Positions 27,258-35,977 of a DNA stretch of 64,000 bases are shown one piece after another; positions within the stretch are counted from its first letter, which is position 1, and each line of letters begins with the position of its first letter. Under the pieces are notes generated by a model, which did no database searches, was not told the DNA's origin, and was given only the letters and a program-made list of their open reading frames with translations. The DNA comes from Opitutus sp. GAS368 (GTDB lineage Bacteria > Verrucomicrobiota > Verrucomicrobiia > Opitutales > Opitutaceae): NCBI GenBank assembly GCA_945903465.1, contig CAMDOF010000003.1, positions 1-64,000 on the forward strand, read 5' to 3'. Position numbers and translations under genes: made by a program.

Positions 27258-28849
27258 AACGTGGATGACGGCGAGACGCGGGCCTGCCAAAAATCCCAGC
27301 CGGCGACGGTTTGGCAGGTCCACGCCGTCGTGGGGTAATCTACGAAACTGGCTCGGAGGGCGGCGCCGCGTCCGTCGCGGGCAAAACGCTCGGGCAGCAC
27401 GAGGGTGATTGACGCGACCCGCCCATGGCGGGGTTGGTGGACGAACCACGGGACATCGCGATCAACGGCGTCGGTGACGATCAGCCGGGCGTGTTGGGTG
27501 AGAACGGATAACTCGGTTTTTGAAAGGTAAATTATGCCGTCGGTACCTGAGGCCGCGGCGTCGAGGCGTTGCAACTCCGCCTGGGCGCTCGGGGGGAAAT
27601 CGGTGATCGAAGTGTGGTCGATCGAAGGGTGAACGCTCTGTCGCATGCTGAGGTGACGGTTGAGCGCAGCGCCGAAGCCATAGGCTACGATGACCAAAAT
27701 GCAGGCGCGCGCGACCCCCTGCCGCCACCGCCCGCTGACGTTAGCGGTGGCTCCGGCGATTACCGCGAGCAGAAGCACGCCCGCCGGGCGGAAGTGACGG
27801 TCGTCTAAGCTAATACTGCCACCGCGCCAAATGAGCACGGCGAGCGTGGTGGTGGTCGTGAGAGCGACGACCCCCGCAAGCCGGGTGATCGGGCGATGGC
27901 CGCGGGCGAGGCTGAGGTAGATGGCCAGAGCGACCGGTGCGAGTAAGACGAGCGGGCCGGCCACGATTTGCCAACCGGACTGAGTGGGTAGCCCGGCCAT
28001 CATAAAGAGCCGTCCGCAGAAACTGCCCCCGCCGGTGGCGGCGAGGAGGGGTGCCAGCGCGGAGAATCCGAATGATTCCACGAAGGTCCGGGCAATTTGC
28101 CCCGGGTCGGAAGGGCTGGGACCCGGCGTAAAGACAGCCGCTCGAGCCAGCGCATAGATGCCGCCGACGATGGCTAACGGTAAGGTGACCCGAGCCCGAG
28201 CTCGCAGGGTGGCTGGGCAGTTGCGCAATGCCTCCAGCCAGAGAAATGCGAGGAGCCCGAGGGCGTAAATGGCGAAGGAGTGCTTTACGAAAGAGCCGAT
28301 GAGCAGGAGCGGAGGGAGGAGCACGATCGAGCGGATGGGGCGGTGGCGCAGCCGCCAGCCAGCGAGGAGGACCCACGGGAAGAGTGCGATCAGGCCAATC
28401 TCGCCACCGTTGAACATGCCAAACGCGTAGAGCGAGTGCCACGAACCGGTGGCCGCGACCGCGATCCAAGGTAGCGCCGCCTCAGGGGCGCCGAGCTCAC
28501 GCGCGACCCGGCAGAGACCGCTGGCGAGGCTCGCCGCCGACAGTAGCGCGAGGAAGAGCATCCCTGCTCCGAGCGGGAGACCGGCCATCCAGAGCAGGCC
28601 CAGAGGCAAGTATTGGCCCGGGCTCCACCACGTGATGGTGGATTCCCGATTGACGGTGAGATCGATGGCCGAAGGCTCGACGATCGTATTCCACGTGCCC
28701 CCCTCGGCAAAGTTTCGCCAAGCGAGCAAACCCGTCGAGGTGTCGGGCCACAGCAGCGGCGGCGCGACTAACCAGCCACATCCGCAGACGATCAGCGGAA
28801 TTAAAAAAGCCGGCGAGTAACGCCAGCGCTTTGGGTCGACCGGGCTCAT
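27254..28849 (-). CDS. Polytopic membrane protein of unknown function (possible GT-C type)
   Basis: The 531-residue product has about ten membrane helices, followed by a soluble C-terminal part of roughly 130 residues (from SIDHTSITDFPPSAQAEL). The first outside loop contains LLWPDTSTGLLAWRNFAEGG and ITWWSPGQYLPLG. An acidic residue in the first loop and a soluble tail would fit GT-C glycosyltransferases, but no diagnostic motif is seen, so this is only a suggestion. It lies among GT genes with ATGA overlaps at both ends. The start at ATG 28849 was chosen for that overlap; TTG-like starts upstream are less likely. Confidence 0.6.
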   Translation of the reverse strand: MSPVDPKRWRYSPAFLIPLIVCGCGWLVAPPLLWPDTSTGLLAWRNFAEGGTWNTIVEPSAIDLTVNRESTITWWSPGQYLPLGLLWMAGLPLGAGMLFLALLSAASLASGLCRVARELGAPEAALPWIAVAATGSWHSLYAFGMFNGGEIGLIALFPWVLLAGWRLRHRPIRSIVLLPPLLLIGSFVKHSFAIYALGLLAFLWLEALRNCPATLRARARVTLPLAIVGGIYALARAAVFTPGPSPSDPGQIARTFVESFGFSALAPLLAATGGGSFCGRLFMMAGLPTQSGWQIVAGPLVLLAPVALAIYLSLARGHRPITRLAGVVALTTTTTLAVLIWRGGSISLDDRHFRPAGVLLLAVIAGATANVSGRWRQGVARACILVIVAYGFGAALNRHLSMRQSVHPSIDHTSITDFPPSAQAELQRLDAAASGTDGIIYLSKTELSVLTQHARLIVTDAVDRDVPWFVHQPRHGRVASITLVLPERFARDGRGAALRASFVDYPTTAWTCQTVAGWDFWQARVSPSSTL

Positions 28850-29769
28850 CGTAAGCTCCGCCAAGCATGCCGGAAGTAGCCTCGTTTAGACTCGGCGACG
28901 TAGTGGTGAAGGATCGCGGTGGGCGCGATACACTCGGACTCGGATGGCAGCAGGCGATAGTCGGCCACCGGTAGTGGTTGGGTGGATTGACCTGCGAGCA
29001 GGAGCGCCGCGAGGGCCTGTTCAAGATAGTAACTGGTGCCGTGCCGGCCAATCAGAGTGGTGGCGGCCATCTCAACTTTCGCCCAATCGATCGATTCGCT
29101 GCGTAGACCGAGCACCCCGACATTCACCAGTGAGGGCACGGGTGCTCCGGCCAGCTCGGCCAAGCTGGCGGCCGGGTAACCATAGGCATCCTGGACATCG
29201 AGGAGATGAATCGGCCGCGCGGGCTGTTCGAGCCAAGTGAGCAACGCCTCGGGCCGTCGGAAGCAAAGCATATCCGAGTCGAGCACGAGGCGCGGGCCGG
29301 TCCGGCCGGCGTGGGCATCGGTGAGTTTGCGGAGGTGTCGGTAGGTGACGCGCTGGGATCGGAGGGTGGGGAAGTACGCGGCCGGGAGGACGCGGTCGAG
29401 GTGCGCGATCGCGCTGGCCGCGGTGGTGATGACACTGGACGGGAAGAGGCGTTGAATCTCCGTGGTCAGATCATCGTCGAACGAGTCATCGTCGATGAAC
29501 TCGAAGGCGAGCGGGCAGGGTGAGTGGCGTTGCAGCGAGGCCGCGCAGAAAGCCGTCTGATACCAGAATTTTTTTCCTGTGAGAAAAATGAGGCGAGGCG
29601 CGCTCGCGGGTGGGGTCGGGAAGGGCGGCAGCCTGGCCGCGGCGGCGCGCATGGCGAGGCGGCCGCGGTCGGTGATCCATTGGTTGAGCGGGCCGCCCTC
29701 GCGCCAGCTGCGCTCGAGGGCCGCGAGTGGCGCGTGATAACCGAGGTAGAGGAGACGGCCGGCCGTCAT
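28846..29769 (-). CDS. Probable GT-A-fold nucleotide-sugar transferase, family unclear
   Basis: The 307-residue product has LIFLTGKKFWYQTAFCAASL as a first strand and helix, and GPRLVLDSDMLCFRRPEALL, where DSD looks like the DxD metal site of GT-A enzymes (GT8-like order). Later NVGVLGLRSESIDW and ILHHYVAESKRGYFRHAW resemble donor and acceptor-site ends of such folds. I cannot place it in a named family. It is flanked by 4-nt overlaps with a GT2 gene upstream and the membrane protein downstream, supporting a role in the same pathway. Confidence 0.6.
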   Translation of the reverse strand: MTAGRLLYLGYHAPLAALERSWREGGPLNQWITDRGRLAMRAAAARLPPFPTPPASAPRLIFLTGKKFWYQTAFCAASLQRHSPCPLAFEFIDDDSFDDDLTTEIQRLFPSSVITTAASAIAHLDRVLPAAYFPTLRSQRVTYRHLRKLTDAHAGRTGPRLVLDSDMLCFRRPEALLTWLEQPARPIHLLDVQDAYGYPAASLAELAGAPVPSLVNVGVLGLRSESIDWAKVEMAATTLIGRHGTSYYLEQALAALLLAGQSTQPLPVADYRLLPSESECIAPTAILHHYVAESKRGYFRHAWRSLR

Positions 29770-30788
29770 GGCGGTGGTAGCGCGGCGAGGAGCTGGGCAA
29801 ACGCCGAGTCATCGAGGGTGCGGATGGCACGGTACGGGCGACTTTGCCAAAGCTGAAAAAGCCGGGCGGCGGCGATCGGGCCAAACGGGCGAGCTAGCTT
29901 CGAAAAATGCCCCCCACCGAGCTTGGTGACGTCGATCTCCCCATGGAGGCGGCGCCAAAGGTCGAGTTCGCGGCGGCAAAATTCGGGAGAAAAACCGCGA
30001 GGAAGGGCCCGCCATGCGTTAAAAGCTTTTTCTGCGACGAGCTGACGAACACCGGCGGTCGGCGGTAAAATCGGGCAGGTGCGAGCGAAGGCTTCCATCA
30101 CGCCGAGAGAGGCGACCGCCAGTTTTTCCCAGTGGTTGGTCAGTCGGGTACCGTCATGCCGGCCGATGATGGTGTGGGCGCCCCGCACGTGAACGACGCG
30201 GGCGGAGTGCAGAGCCGCTTGGTGATAGAACCAAATTTCGGCCACGCTATTATAAATTCCGGAAGGCGGGAAAATGGGCTGGCGCACCACGTGGTTGAGA
30301 TATTCGCGCTGATAGATGGGACTGTGCGGCGCGGGTTGCACAAGGATGTGAAACGTGGCGGAATCAGTCACGCTCGGTTGCGGTGGGTCGAGCGTCAGCG
30401 GCCCCACGCCAGATGCGTCGATCCTGCCGTGGGCTGTATCCGTATAGCTGATAGCTGCTTTGTTCGCAGCCATCGCCGCGAGTTGCCGGCGGAATTTTTC
30501 CGGGCCGACGAGATCGTCCGAGTCGAGAAACAGGACATTTCGCCCGGTGGCGGCGGCGAGCCCGGCAAGGCGGGCGAAGAGGAGGCCTTGGTTGGTTTGG
30601 CGGATGATCAGCGATGGGGTGAAGCCCAGCCGCGCGAGGTCGGCGGCGATCGGTGGGTTTGAGCCGTCGTCGACAATAATGGTTTCGACCGCGAGTCCGG
30701 CCGAGGCGCGGTGAACGCTTGCGAGGGTGTAGCGGATATCGTCCCCGCGGTTGTACACCGGGATGATGATGGAAAGATCGGGCGCCAT
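29766..30788 (-). CDS. Glycosyltransferase family 2
   Basis: The 340-residue product starts DLSIIIPVYNRGDDIRYTLA with VETIIVDDGSNPPIAADLAR and the metal site VLFLDSDDLVGPEKFRRQLA. It is a standard inverting GT2 transferase of polysaccharide clusters. The C-terminal third is Arg/Trp-rich and contains CRRELDLWRRLHGEIDV, with no recognised extra domain. It follows an FkbM gene after 37 bases and overlaps the next gene by ATGA. The sugar it adds is unknown. Confidence 0.88.
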   Translation of the reverse strand: MAPDLSIIIPVYNRGDDIRYTLASVHRASAGLAVETIIVDDGSNPPIAADLARLGFTPSLIIRQTNQGLLFARLAGLAAATGRNVLFLDSDDLVGPEKFRRQLAAMAANKAAISYTDTAHGRIDASGVGPLTLDPPQPSVTDSATFHILVQPAPHSPIYQREYLNHVVRQPIFPPSGIYNSVAEIWFYHQAALHSARVVHVRGAHTIIGRHDGTRLTNHWEKLAVASLGVMEAFARTCPILPPTAGVRQLVAEKAFNAWRALPRGFSPEFCRRELDLWRRLHGEIDVTKLGGGHFSKLARPFGPIAAARLFQLWQSRPYRAIRTLDDSAFAQLLAALPPP

Positions 30789-30825
30789 GAGACTGAGAGG
30801 CTGGCCGGGGAGCGCGGTAAGGTGC

Positions 30826-31662
30826 TCAGCCGCGGATGGCCACGAAGTTGGAGAGACCGTGCGACGTGCGCTCTTGGCGGGTCAGTATGCTCACGGAAAA
30901 ACCGGCCGCGGTGATCAGCGTGTACAAATCCGCGGGCTCGTGCGTAGAGAGAAAATCGTTAGCCGCTTCGAAGACGATCCGCCGCAGCGCCGGCGCGGCG
31001 AGGTGCCCGCCGAAGCCGCGGAGCACGTCGGTTTCTGCGCCCTCGGCATCCAGGATGATAGCCGTCGGGGCGGGCGCTAAGCCACGCTCGAGCACTTCGG
31101 CGGCAGTGAGCATCGCGACAACAAACGTCTGATCGTAGGTGAAATGAGCCACCGGATGGAGGGTGGACATGCCGGGATTACCGGATGCGTTGGCGTAGAA
31201 TGGCCGCGCGCCGCGTTGTTCGCCGAGAGCGTAAGCGTGTAACTCGATTTTCACGGCATTGAGCGCGCTGTTTTCGAGAAGGCGTGCGGCCATCGCGGGC
31301 GAGGGTTCGAATGCAATGACCGTTGTGGCGGGATGGAGAAACTTCGCCGTCACGGCGTGCAGCCCGAAGTTGGCGCCGATGACCCAGAGGATGGCGTCGG
31401 TACCGAGCGAAGGGCGGACCGCCTCAAGGACTTCAGATTCGTAGAAGCCTTCATTGATGACGTGCGCATCGACGGCATCTTGGGGCTCGATAAAAAACTC
31501 GCTCCCGTACCTGCTGATGGTGCGAATTTCGCGGCGGGCCGCGGCCGGTTTAAGAAAATTGTAAAGGCGCAGAAAACCGCGCCAGCCGCGCCGTCGATAG
31601 TGGAGCAGTAGGCGGTCTCGCCACGAGGGCGGCGAGCCAGAATCGGGCGCGAATAAAGTCAT
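30826..31662 (-). CDS. FkbM-family methyltransferase
   Basis: The 278-residue product has the FkbM order: an N-terminal entry region with ISRYGSEFFIEPQDAVDAHV, SAM motif I as VIGANFGLHAVTAKFL, acidic EPSPAMAARLLENSALN, then TAIILDAEGAETDVLRGFGG, the DxEGxE pattern typical of FkbM enzymes. FkbM proteins O-methylate sugars and other hydroxyls; here a cluster sugar is the likely substrate. In motif I the more usual DIGAN is VIGAN, a mild departure. It overlaps the upstream unknown gene by 4 nt (ATGA). Confidence 0.86.
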   Translation of the reverse strand: MTLFAPDSGSPPSWRDRLLLHYRRRGWRGFLRLYNFLKPAAARREIRTISRYGSEFFIEPQDAVDAHVINEGFYESEVLEAVRPSLGTDAILWVIGANFGLHAVTAKFLHPATTVIAFEPSPAMAARLLENSALNAVKIELHAYALGEQRGARPFYANASGNPGMSTLHPVAHFTYDQTFVVAMLTAAEVLERGLAPAPTAIILDAEGAETDVLRGFGGHLAAPALRRIVFEAANDFLSTHEPADLYTLITAAGFSVSILTRQERTSHGLSNFVAIRG

Positions 31663-32465
31663 CGTGGCGCTGTTTGCAGCACGGGCACGCCGAGCGCCCG
31701 TCCGCCGAAGAGTCCGGGTCGACCGACTTCAATTTCAGCGCAAAATTTATGGAGATTGCGATCAGCGGGATCGGTTGAAAAACGACGCTTAAGGAGTGTG
31801 AAAAAAATCTGCGCACGCCAAGTCAGCGGGAGTGGTGGCGCTTGCTGGAGAATGGTGGTGAGCGCGGTGACGGCACTGCTTGGGAGCGCCTGGCGGTGAC
31901 GACGCCAAGCTCGCAGCGCGTGCAGCGCGGCGGCACGGCGCAGCGGTTCCGTCTCGGGCAGAATGGCGCAGCGGCACAGCAGGTGATGCGCGAGCGCGAG
32001 CAAAGCCAGGGTGTGACGCGCGCTGCGCGACGGCGGCAGGGCGGAGAGCAGCGGAGCGACCGCGGTGTGAGCGCTGGTGGAGCCGGCGAGATTTAAAAGT
32101 AGCCAGTCGTGCGCGACGTCGCTGTAGATTGGGTCGATGTCAACCAAGGGCGCGCGTAGGGCCGAGCGCAGCCAGGCTCGGCGGAAAATCGGGCCGGAAA
32201 ACGTGAGCGTCGCCTGCTGCATCGCCGCGAGCTCCGCGCGAATTGCGCCGACGTCGGGCGTCGCCTCAGTCTCAAGCAACAGCACGCACTCGGCGGTGGC
32301 GGCAGCGAGCTGATCGCGGAAAAGTTCGGCGAGATGCGGCCCGGGTGGCAGCACGGCGACCTCGCCGAGACCCGCGCTCCGGGTGCGCGCACGGGTGACG
32401 GCGGCCTTGGCCCGCAACGGATCCTTTTCGGGGAAAAATAGAATCGTGAGGGACGGAAGTTTCAA
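31659..32465 (-). CDS. Hypothetical protein, possible degenerate GT-A-like domain
   Basis: I do not recognise this 268-residue product. It starts LKLPSLTILFFPEKDPLRAK, then ECVLLLETEATPDVGAIRAE, an arrangement loosely like the first strand and acidic region of GT-A transferases but without a DxD motif. The C-terminal half is Ala/Leu/Arg-rich helical sequence with repeated HTLALLALAHHLL-like segments and no transmembrane character. The TTG at 32465 was chosen for a TTGA overlap with the upstream methyltransferase. Both neighbours are methyltransferases, so a helper role in modification is possible but unproven. Confidence 0.55.
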   Translation of the reverse strand: MKLPSLTILFFPEKDPLRAKAAVTRARTRSAGLGEVAVLPPGPHLAELFRDQLAAATAECVLLLETEATPDVGAIRAELAAMQQATLTFSGPIFRRAWLRSALRAPLVDIDPIYSDVAHDWLLLNLAGSTSAHTAVAPLLSALPPSRSARHTLALLALAHHLLCRCAILPETEPLRRAAALHALRAWRRHRQALPSSAVTALTTILQQAPPLPLTWRAQIFFTLLKRRFSTDPADRNLHKFCAEIEVGRPGLFGGRALGVPVLQTAPR

Positions 32466-33442
32466 GGCTGCACGCAATGCGTCGCCGCGGTGCCGATGGC
32501 TTCGGCGCAAAGCGGTTTTTCAAAAAAAATAGTCTGGGTCAGGGTGTGATAAGTGCGATCGTCGGCGCCGATTTTCGTGCGGAGCCAGAGGCCGAGGCGT
32601 TGACGCGGTCCGAAGGAGTCAGGCGGTGAGCGCGGAGACACGAGAGTCCAGCCGCGGATTTGGAGTGGTTGCAGGCCGGCGCGGACGGCAAGGGCGATCA
32701 GACTGGTGGGCTCAAAATGATTGAGATGCTCGATGGGAGCGACGCCGTTGAGAGAATCCGGGGAATTTTTTGGCGCCAGCCAGTCGGGCTGACGCAACTT
32801 TCGGCGTAAATTGGGATCATGCGGCACGCCGATCTTGAGCACACCACCTGGACGGAGCACGCGAGATAGTTGATCGAGGATCGCGGCGGGCGCGGCGAGA
32901 TGTTCGCAAACCTGTTCGGTATTGATGAAATCGAAATCGGCCGGCGCTAACGCGGCGGGATCGAAGCAGGCGATGCCGTGCCGCTGGAGGGTCGCGAAGG
33001 CGTGACTTGTGAGGTCGGTGGCGCCGGTGGTCAGGCCGGCGGCGGCGGCGATGGTGGCCCACCGGCCTTCGCCCGTGCCGAAATCCAAGACGCGGGGGCA
33101 GGGAACGCGCGGCTGCAAAAAACGGACCACCATCATCAGTTCACGGACAATGGGTTCGATTCGATAGGGCTCGAACGCGACCGGGGCGACCGAGGTGCCG
33201 AGGCTCCGGTAGAAGTTGGCCAGAAAGGCGTCGTCGGGCACACCTTGCTGATACCGGCAGCCGCAGGCCGGGCAGTCGGCGAGTTGGCAACGGGTGCCAG
33301 CGAGCGGGGCCAAGTCGCAGCGAGGATAGGAGGCGTAAAAAGCGCGAAGGTATCCGGCGATCTCCGCGGAATCGAACGGCAGATCGACGATGAGAGGAGC
33401 CGCGTTGAAGCCGCAGGCGGGGCATTGGGAGCGTTGCTTCAT
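32462..33442 (-). CDS. Class I SAM methyltransferase with N-terminal Cys4 zinc-ribbon-like domain
   Basis: The 326-residue product starts with two CxxC pairs, QCPACGF and DCPACGCRY (separated by about 50 residues), which resemble a zinc-binding ribbon. The rest has a class I SAM fold: RVLDFGTGEGRWATIAAAAG (motif I), DFINTEQVCEHLAAPAAIL and RVLRPGGVLKIGVPHD. Sugar C- or O-methyltransferases with an N-terminal zinc domain show this layout. It could therefore act on a nucleotide-linked sugar, but the reaction cannot be named. It is joined by ATGA and TTGA overlaps to the GT9 gene and the unknown gene. Confidence 0.8.
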   Translation of the reverse strand: MKQRSQCPACGFNAAPLIVDLPFDSAEIAGYLRAFYASYPRCDLAPLAGTRCQLADCPACGCRYQQGVPDDAFLANFYRSLGTSVAPVAFEPYRIEPIVRELMMVVRFLQPRVPCPRVLDFGTGEGRWATIAAAAGLTTGATDLTSHAFATLQRHGIACFDPAALAPADFDFINTEQVCEHLAAPAAILDQLSRVLRPGGVLKIGVPHDPNLRRKLRQPDWLAPKNSPDSLNGVAPIEHLNHFEPTSLIALAVRAGLQPLQIRGWTLVSPRSPPDSFGPRQRLGLWLRTKIGADDRTYHTLTQTIFFEKPLCAEAIGTAATHCVQP

Positions 33443-34401
33443 GCGGGCAGGGTGAATGACTCCACGGGCAAGGGTTCACCGAAGCGGGCATCGGCGCGAA
33501 CCACGGCCGAGAGGACTTGGGCCGGGGTGATTGCGTCCATGCATTTGCGATCGTGGCGGCAGTCGTTGGGCATCCAGCAGGTGGCGCAGTCGACGGCGGT
33601 CGTGAGATTTTCGTTGGCCGTGTAGCCGGTGATCGCGGGATCTTCCACGCCGCCGAAAATAACCACCGCCCGGGTATCGACGGCGCGGGCGAGATGCATG
33701 AGGAGGCCTACCTGACAAACCACGGCGCGCGCAGCGGCGATGATCGCCGCGCTTTCGCGCAGGGTAGTTTTGCCGCGCAGATCGAGCGCGCCTTGAAGTG
33801 GCGGATCGAGGGGCGAGCCGAGCTGCACGACCCTGAAGCGGGCGGCCAGCGCGTCGGCGACGGCCTGAAATCCTTCGGGATACCATTCCTTGTTGGCCAT
33901 CGCGAAGCCGGCGGAGCGGCCGGAGCTGTGCATCACGATCTGGCGTTCGGCGAGACGGCCCCGGGTGCGCTCGTTGGGCGTGAGGTGCAGCCATGGGCGC
34001 AGCGAAACTTCGCCGGTGATCCCGGCCAGATGACACATTTGAGCGATGACGGGACGCGGTGGCGGCACGTGGCGGCGGCGATCCGCGGAGTCGGTGAAGT
34101 AATACGGCTGCGTGACGCGGGCGCCGAGGCCTTGCAAAAGGCGCGCATGATAATCGTCAATGGGCGCGACGCGGTCGACGTCGGGATTGCCGGCGAAGAG
34201 CCCGGGATGGCGTGACATCATCCAGAGCCGGCGTTCGCCGCGGTGGGCGAGTTCGCGAAAAATCGCCGTGCACAGCACATCGTCGCCCAGACTCACCGAA
34301 CCGAACAGCACGAGATGACGCGGCACCCCGTAGCGGAGCAGCTTGGCCGCGAGGCGGGGCGCGACGCGCAGGCGGGAGAACGCGCGGGTAAGGGCGACCA
34401 T
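33439..34401 (-). CDS. Glycosyltransferase family 9 (heptosyltransferase-like)
   Basis: The 320-residue product has the GT9 order: HLVLFGSVSLGDDVLCTAIF at the N-terminus, WMMSRHPGLFAGNPDVDRV, and the C-terminal donor region AARAVVCQVGLLMHLARAVD with the family's D-x-G-x-x-H-like element changed to QVGLLMHLA. GT9 includes ADP-heptose transferases, but the substrate here need not be heptose. The C-terminus carries ANENLTTAVDCATCWMPNDC followed by RKCMDAI, a Cys-rich signature shared with the other two GT9 genes in this cluster. It overlaps the next methyltransferase by ATGA. Confidence 0.85.
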   Translation of the reverse strand: MVALTRAFSRLRVAPRLAAKLLRYGVPRHLVLFGSVSLGDDVLCTAIFRELAHRGERRLWMMSRHPGLFAGNPDVDRVAPIDDYHARLLQGLGARVTQPYYFTDSADRRRHVPPPRPVIAQMCHLAGITGEVSLRPWLHLTPNERTRGRLAERQIVMHSSGRSAGFAMANKEWYPEGFQAVADALAARFRVVQLGSPLDPPLQGALDLRGKTTLRESAAIIAAARAVVCQVGLLMHLARAVDTRAVVIFGGVEDPAITGYTANENLTTAVDCATCWMPNDCRHDRKCMDAITPAQVLSAVVRADARFGEPLPVESFTLPA

Positions 34402-34429
34402 GGCAATAGAATGGGCGACGGGCGGCGAC

Positions 34430-35974
34430 CTAGAGCTGAGACGATGGCGAGTGATGCCAGAGCGTGCCTTGGGCGCTGCGGAGGATCAGGTGAAACGGCG
34501 TCCGCTTGAAAATTTTTTCCACAGGGATCGTGTCGAGGTTGCTCTCGTTAAACTGAATGAAAAAAGTATCCGGAGCCTGCTCAACCTGACGCCCAAGGCT
34601 GGTGACGGCTGTCTCCAGATCACGCGCCGGTCGGCCATTGAGGAAATCGAACGTCGCTGGCAGGCCAGTCACGGTGCGCTGAGTGTAGCAGTAGACTAGT
34701 TCCGGTCGGTTGGAGATGATTAAAGCCGTACTCGGCAAGTGCCGAATTTGTTCCGCCCAAGGCGTGTGGTCGGAAACGAGAGTGGCGTAGCCGATCCCCT
34801 TCTCGGCGTAGTCTGCGCTCATCAGCCAGCCTCGGCGGACATTGAGGAGCATTAAGGCCAAGAGGATTAGTCCGACGGCAAGGCGTCCGGCCGCCGAGCG
34901 AGGTGCGATCATCGCAGCAGCGAGAGCCGTGGCGGCGGTGGCAGCCAGCTGCACGGGAAAAAGGATGCGATGGTCGAATGGAATCCACGCGTCGGCAAAG
35001 ATCATGCAGGCAAAAATGAAGGCCAGATAGATTCCTGAAAAAATGCCGAGAACGCGCAGTGCGATGGCGCAGTGGTTTTGCCACGGCTCCTTGGAGCGAG
35101 CGCCTTGGCGGGCGAACGCGAACCATGCGAGTGCGACGAGTCCGATCGTGAGCAAGGCGAGTGGTCGCGTGACGAGAGGTTGCGGGGCCCACCAGGTCGT
35201 CATGACATGTAAGCCGTGATCTAATTTATGCCAAGGGACTCCCTTGAAACTGAACTCGCGATTTACGGTTTGGCCGGACCGAAGATAATTCCAGAGAACG
35301 TATAGGGCCAGCGGAGTGAGCGCGATCGCCGAGGTTATCGCCGTTTCCCGCCAGCGTTGTGACCAAGCTTTTCGCTGCACGAGAAGTAGCAGGCCCAGGG
35401 CCACAACCAACCCGACGCCAGCGTAGCGCGTCAGCACGGCAAGGGCGGTGGCGACGGCGCTGGTCCACCACCAGATGGCGGAGCGGGCACCGGTCAGATG
35501 GAAAATCAGCGCGGCCAGCGCAACGAGATTGAAGACGCCAAAAAGATGTTCGGAGGCAATCTGCGCGCCGAGATCGAGCACGTACGGGGAAGTCGCGAGC
35601 GTAACCATGACGAAGAGTGCGGGCAAAGTGCTGCCTGGGGTAAGCCGCCAGATCATCCAGCCGGCAATCAACGGCAGCGTGAGATAGCAGGCCCACTGCA
35701 CTAACTGCGCCGCCGCGAAGGGATCTACCTGACCGATTCGCGCCACGACAAAAATCGCCAGCGAATAAAGCGGCGGATGATGAATCATCATGAACGGGTT
35801 CCCGTTCAGGAGGTCGTGCACCGGCAGCGTGTATGGCATGAAGTCCACCGCCAGACCAATACCCTGGGTTACCGAGCGGAGGAAGAGGACGTGGGCGCAA
35901 ATCAGCGTCCCGATGGCGCCGAGCAGAAAAGCGACGTTGCGCGAAACCAGCGTTGGGGGAGTGGTCGGTTGCAT
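34430..35974 (-). CDS. PMT_2/ArnT-like GT-C membrane glycosyltransferase
   Basis: The 514-residue product has about eleven membrane helices. The first periplasmic loop contains GLAVDFMPYTLPVHDLLNGN, with an acidic residue, followed by MIHHPPLYSLAIFVVARIG. The HPPLY element matches the HPPL motif of PMT_2/ArnT-type GT-C enzymes, which use polyprenyl-phosphate sugars. The C-terminal 80 residues are soluble (TGLPATFDFLNGRPARDLE). It likely adds a sugar on the periplasmic side. It lies 3 bases after the stop-to-start junction with the GT2 gene and 28 bases before GT9. The donor is unknown. Confidence 0.75.
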   Translation of the reverse strand: MQPTTPPTLVSRNVAFLLGAIGTLICAHVLFLRSVTQGIGLAVDFMPYTLPVHDLLNGNPFMMIHHPPLYSLAIFVVARIGQVDPFAAAQLVQWACYLTLPLIAGWMIWRLTPGSTLPALFVMVTLATSPYVLDLGAQIASEHLFGVFNLVALAALIFHLTGARSAIWWWTSAVATALAVLTRYAGVGLVVALGLLLLVQRKAWSQRWRETAITSAIALTPLALYVLWNYLRSGQTVNREFSFKGVPWHKLDHGLHVMTTWWAPQPLVTRPLALLTIGLVALAWFAFARQGARSKEPWQNHCAIALRVLGIFSGIYLAFIFACMIFADAWIPFDHRILFPVQLAATAATALAAAMIAPRSAAGRLAVGLILLALMLLNVRRGWLMSADYAEKGIGYATLVSDHTPWAEQIRHLPSTALIISNRPELVYCYTQRTVTGLPATFDFLNGRPARDLETAVTSLGRQVEQAPDTFFIQFNESNLDTIPVEKIFKRTPFHLILRSAQGTLWHHSPSSQL

Positions 35975-35977
35975 GGA

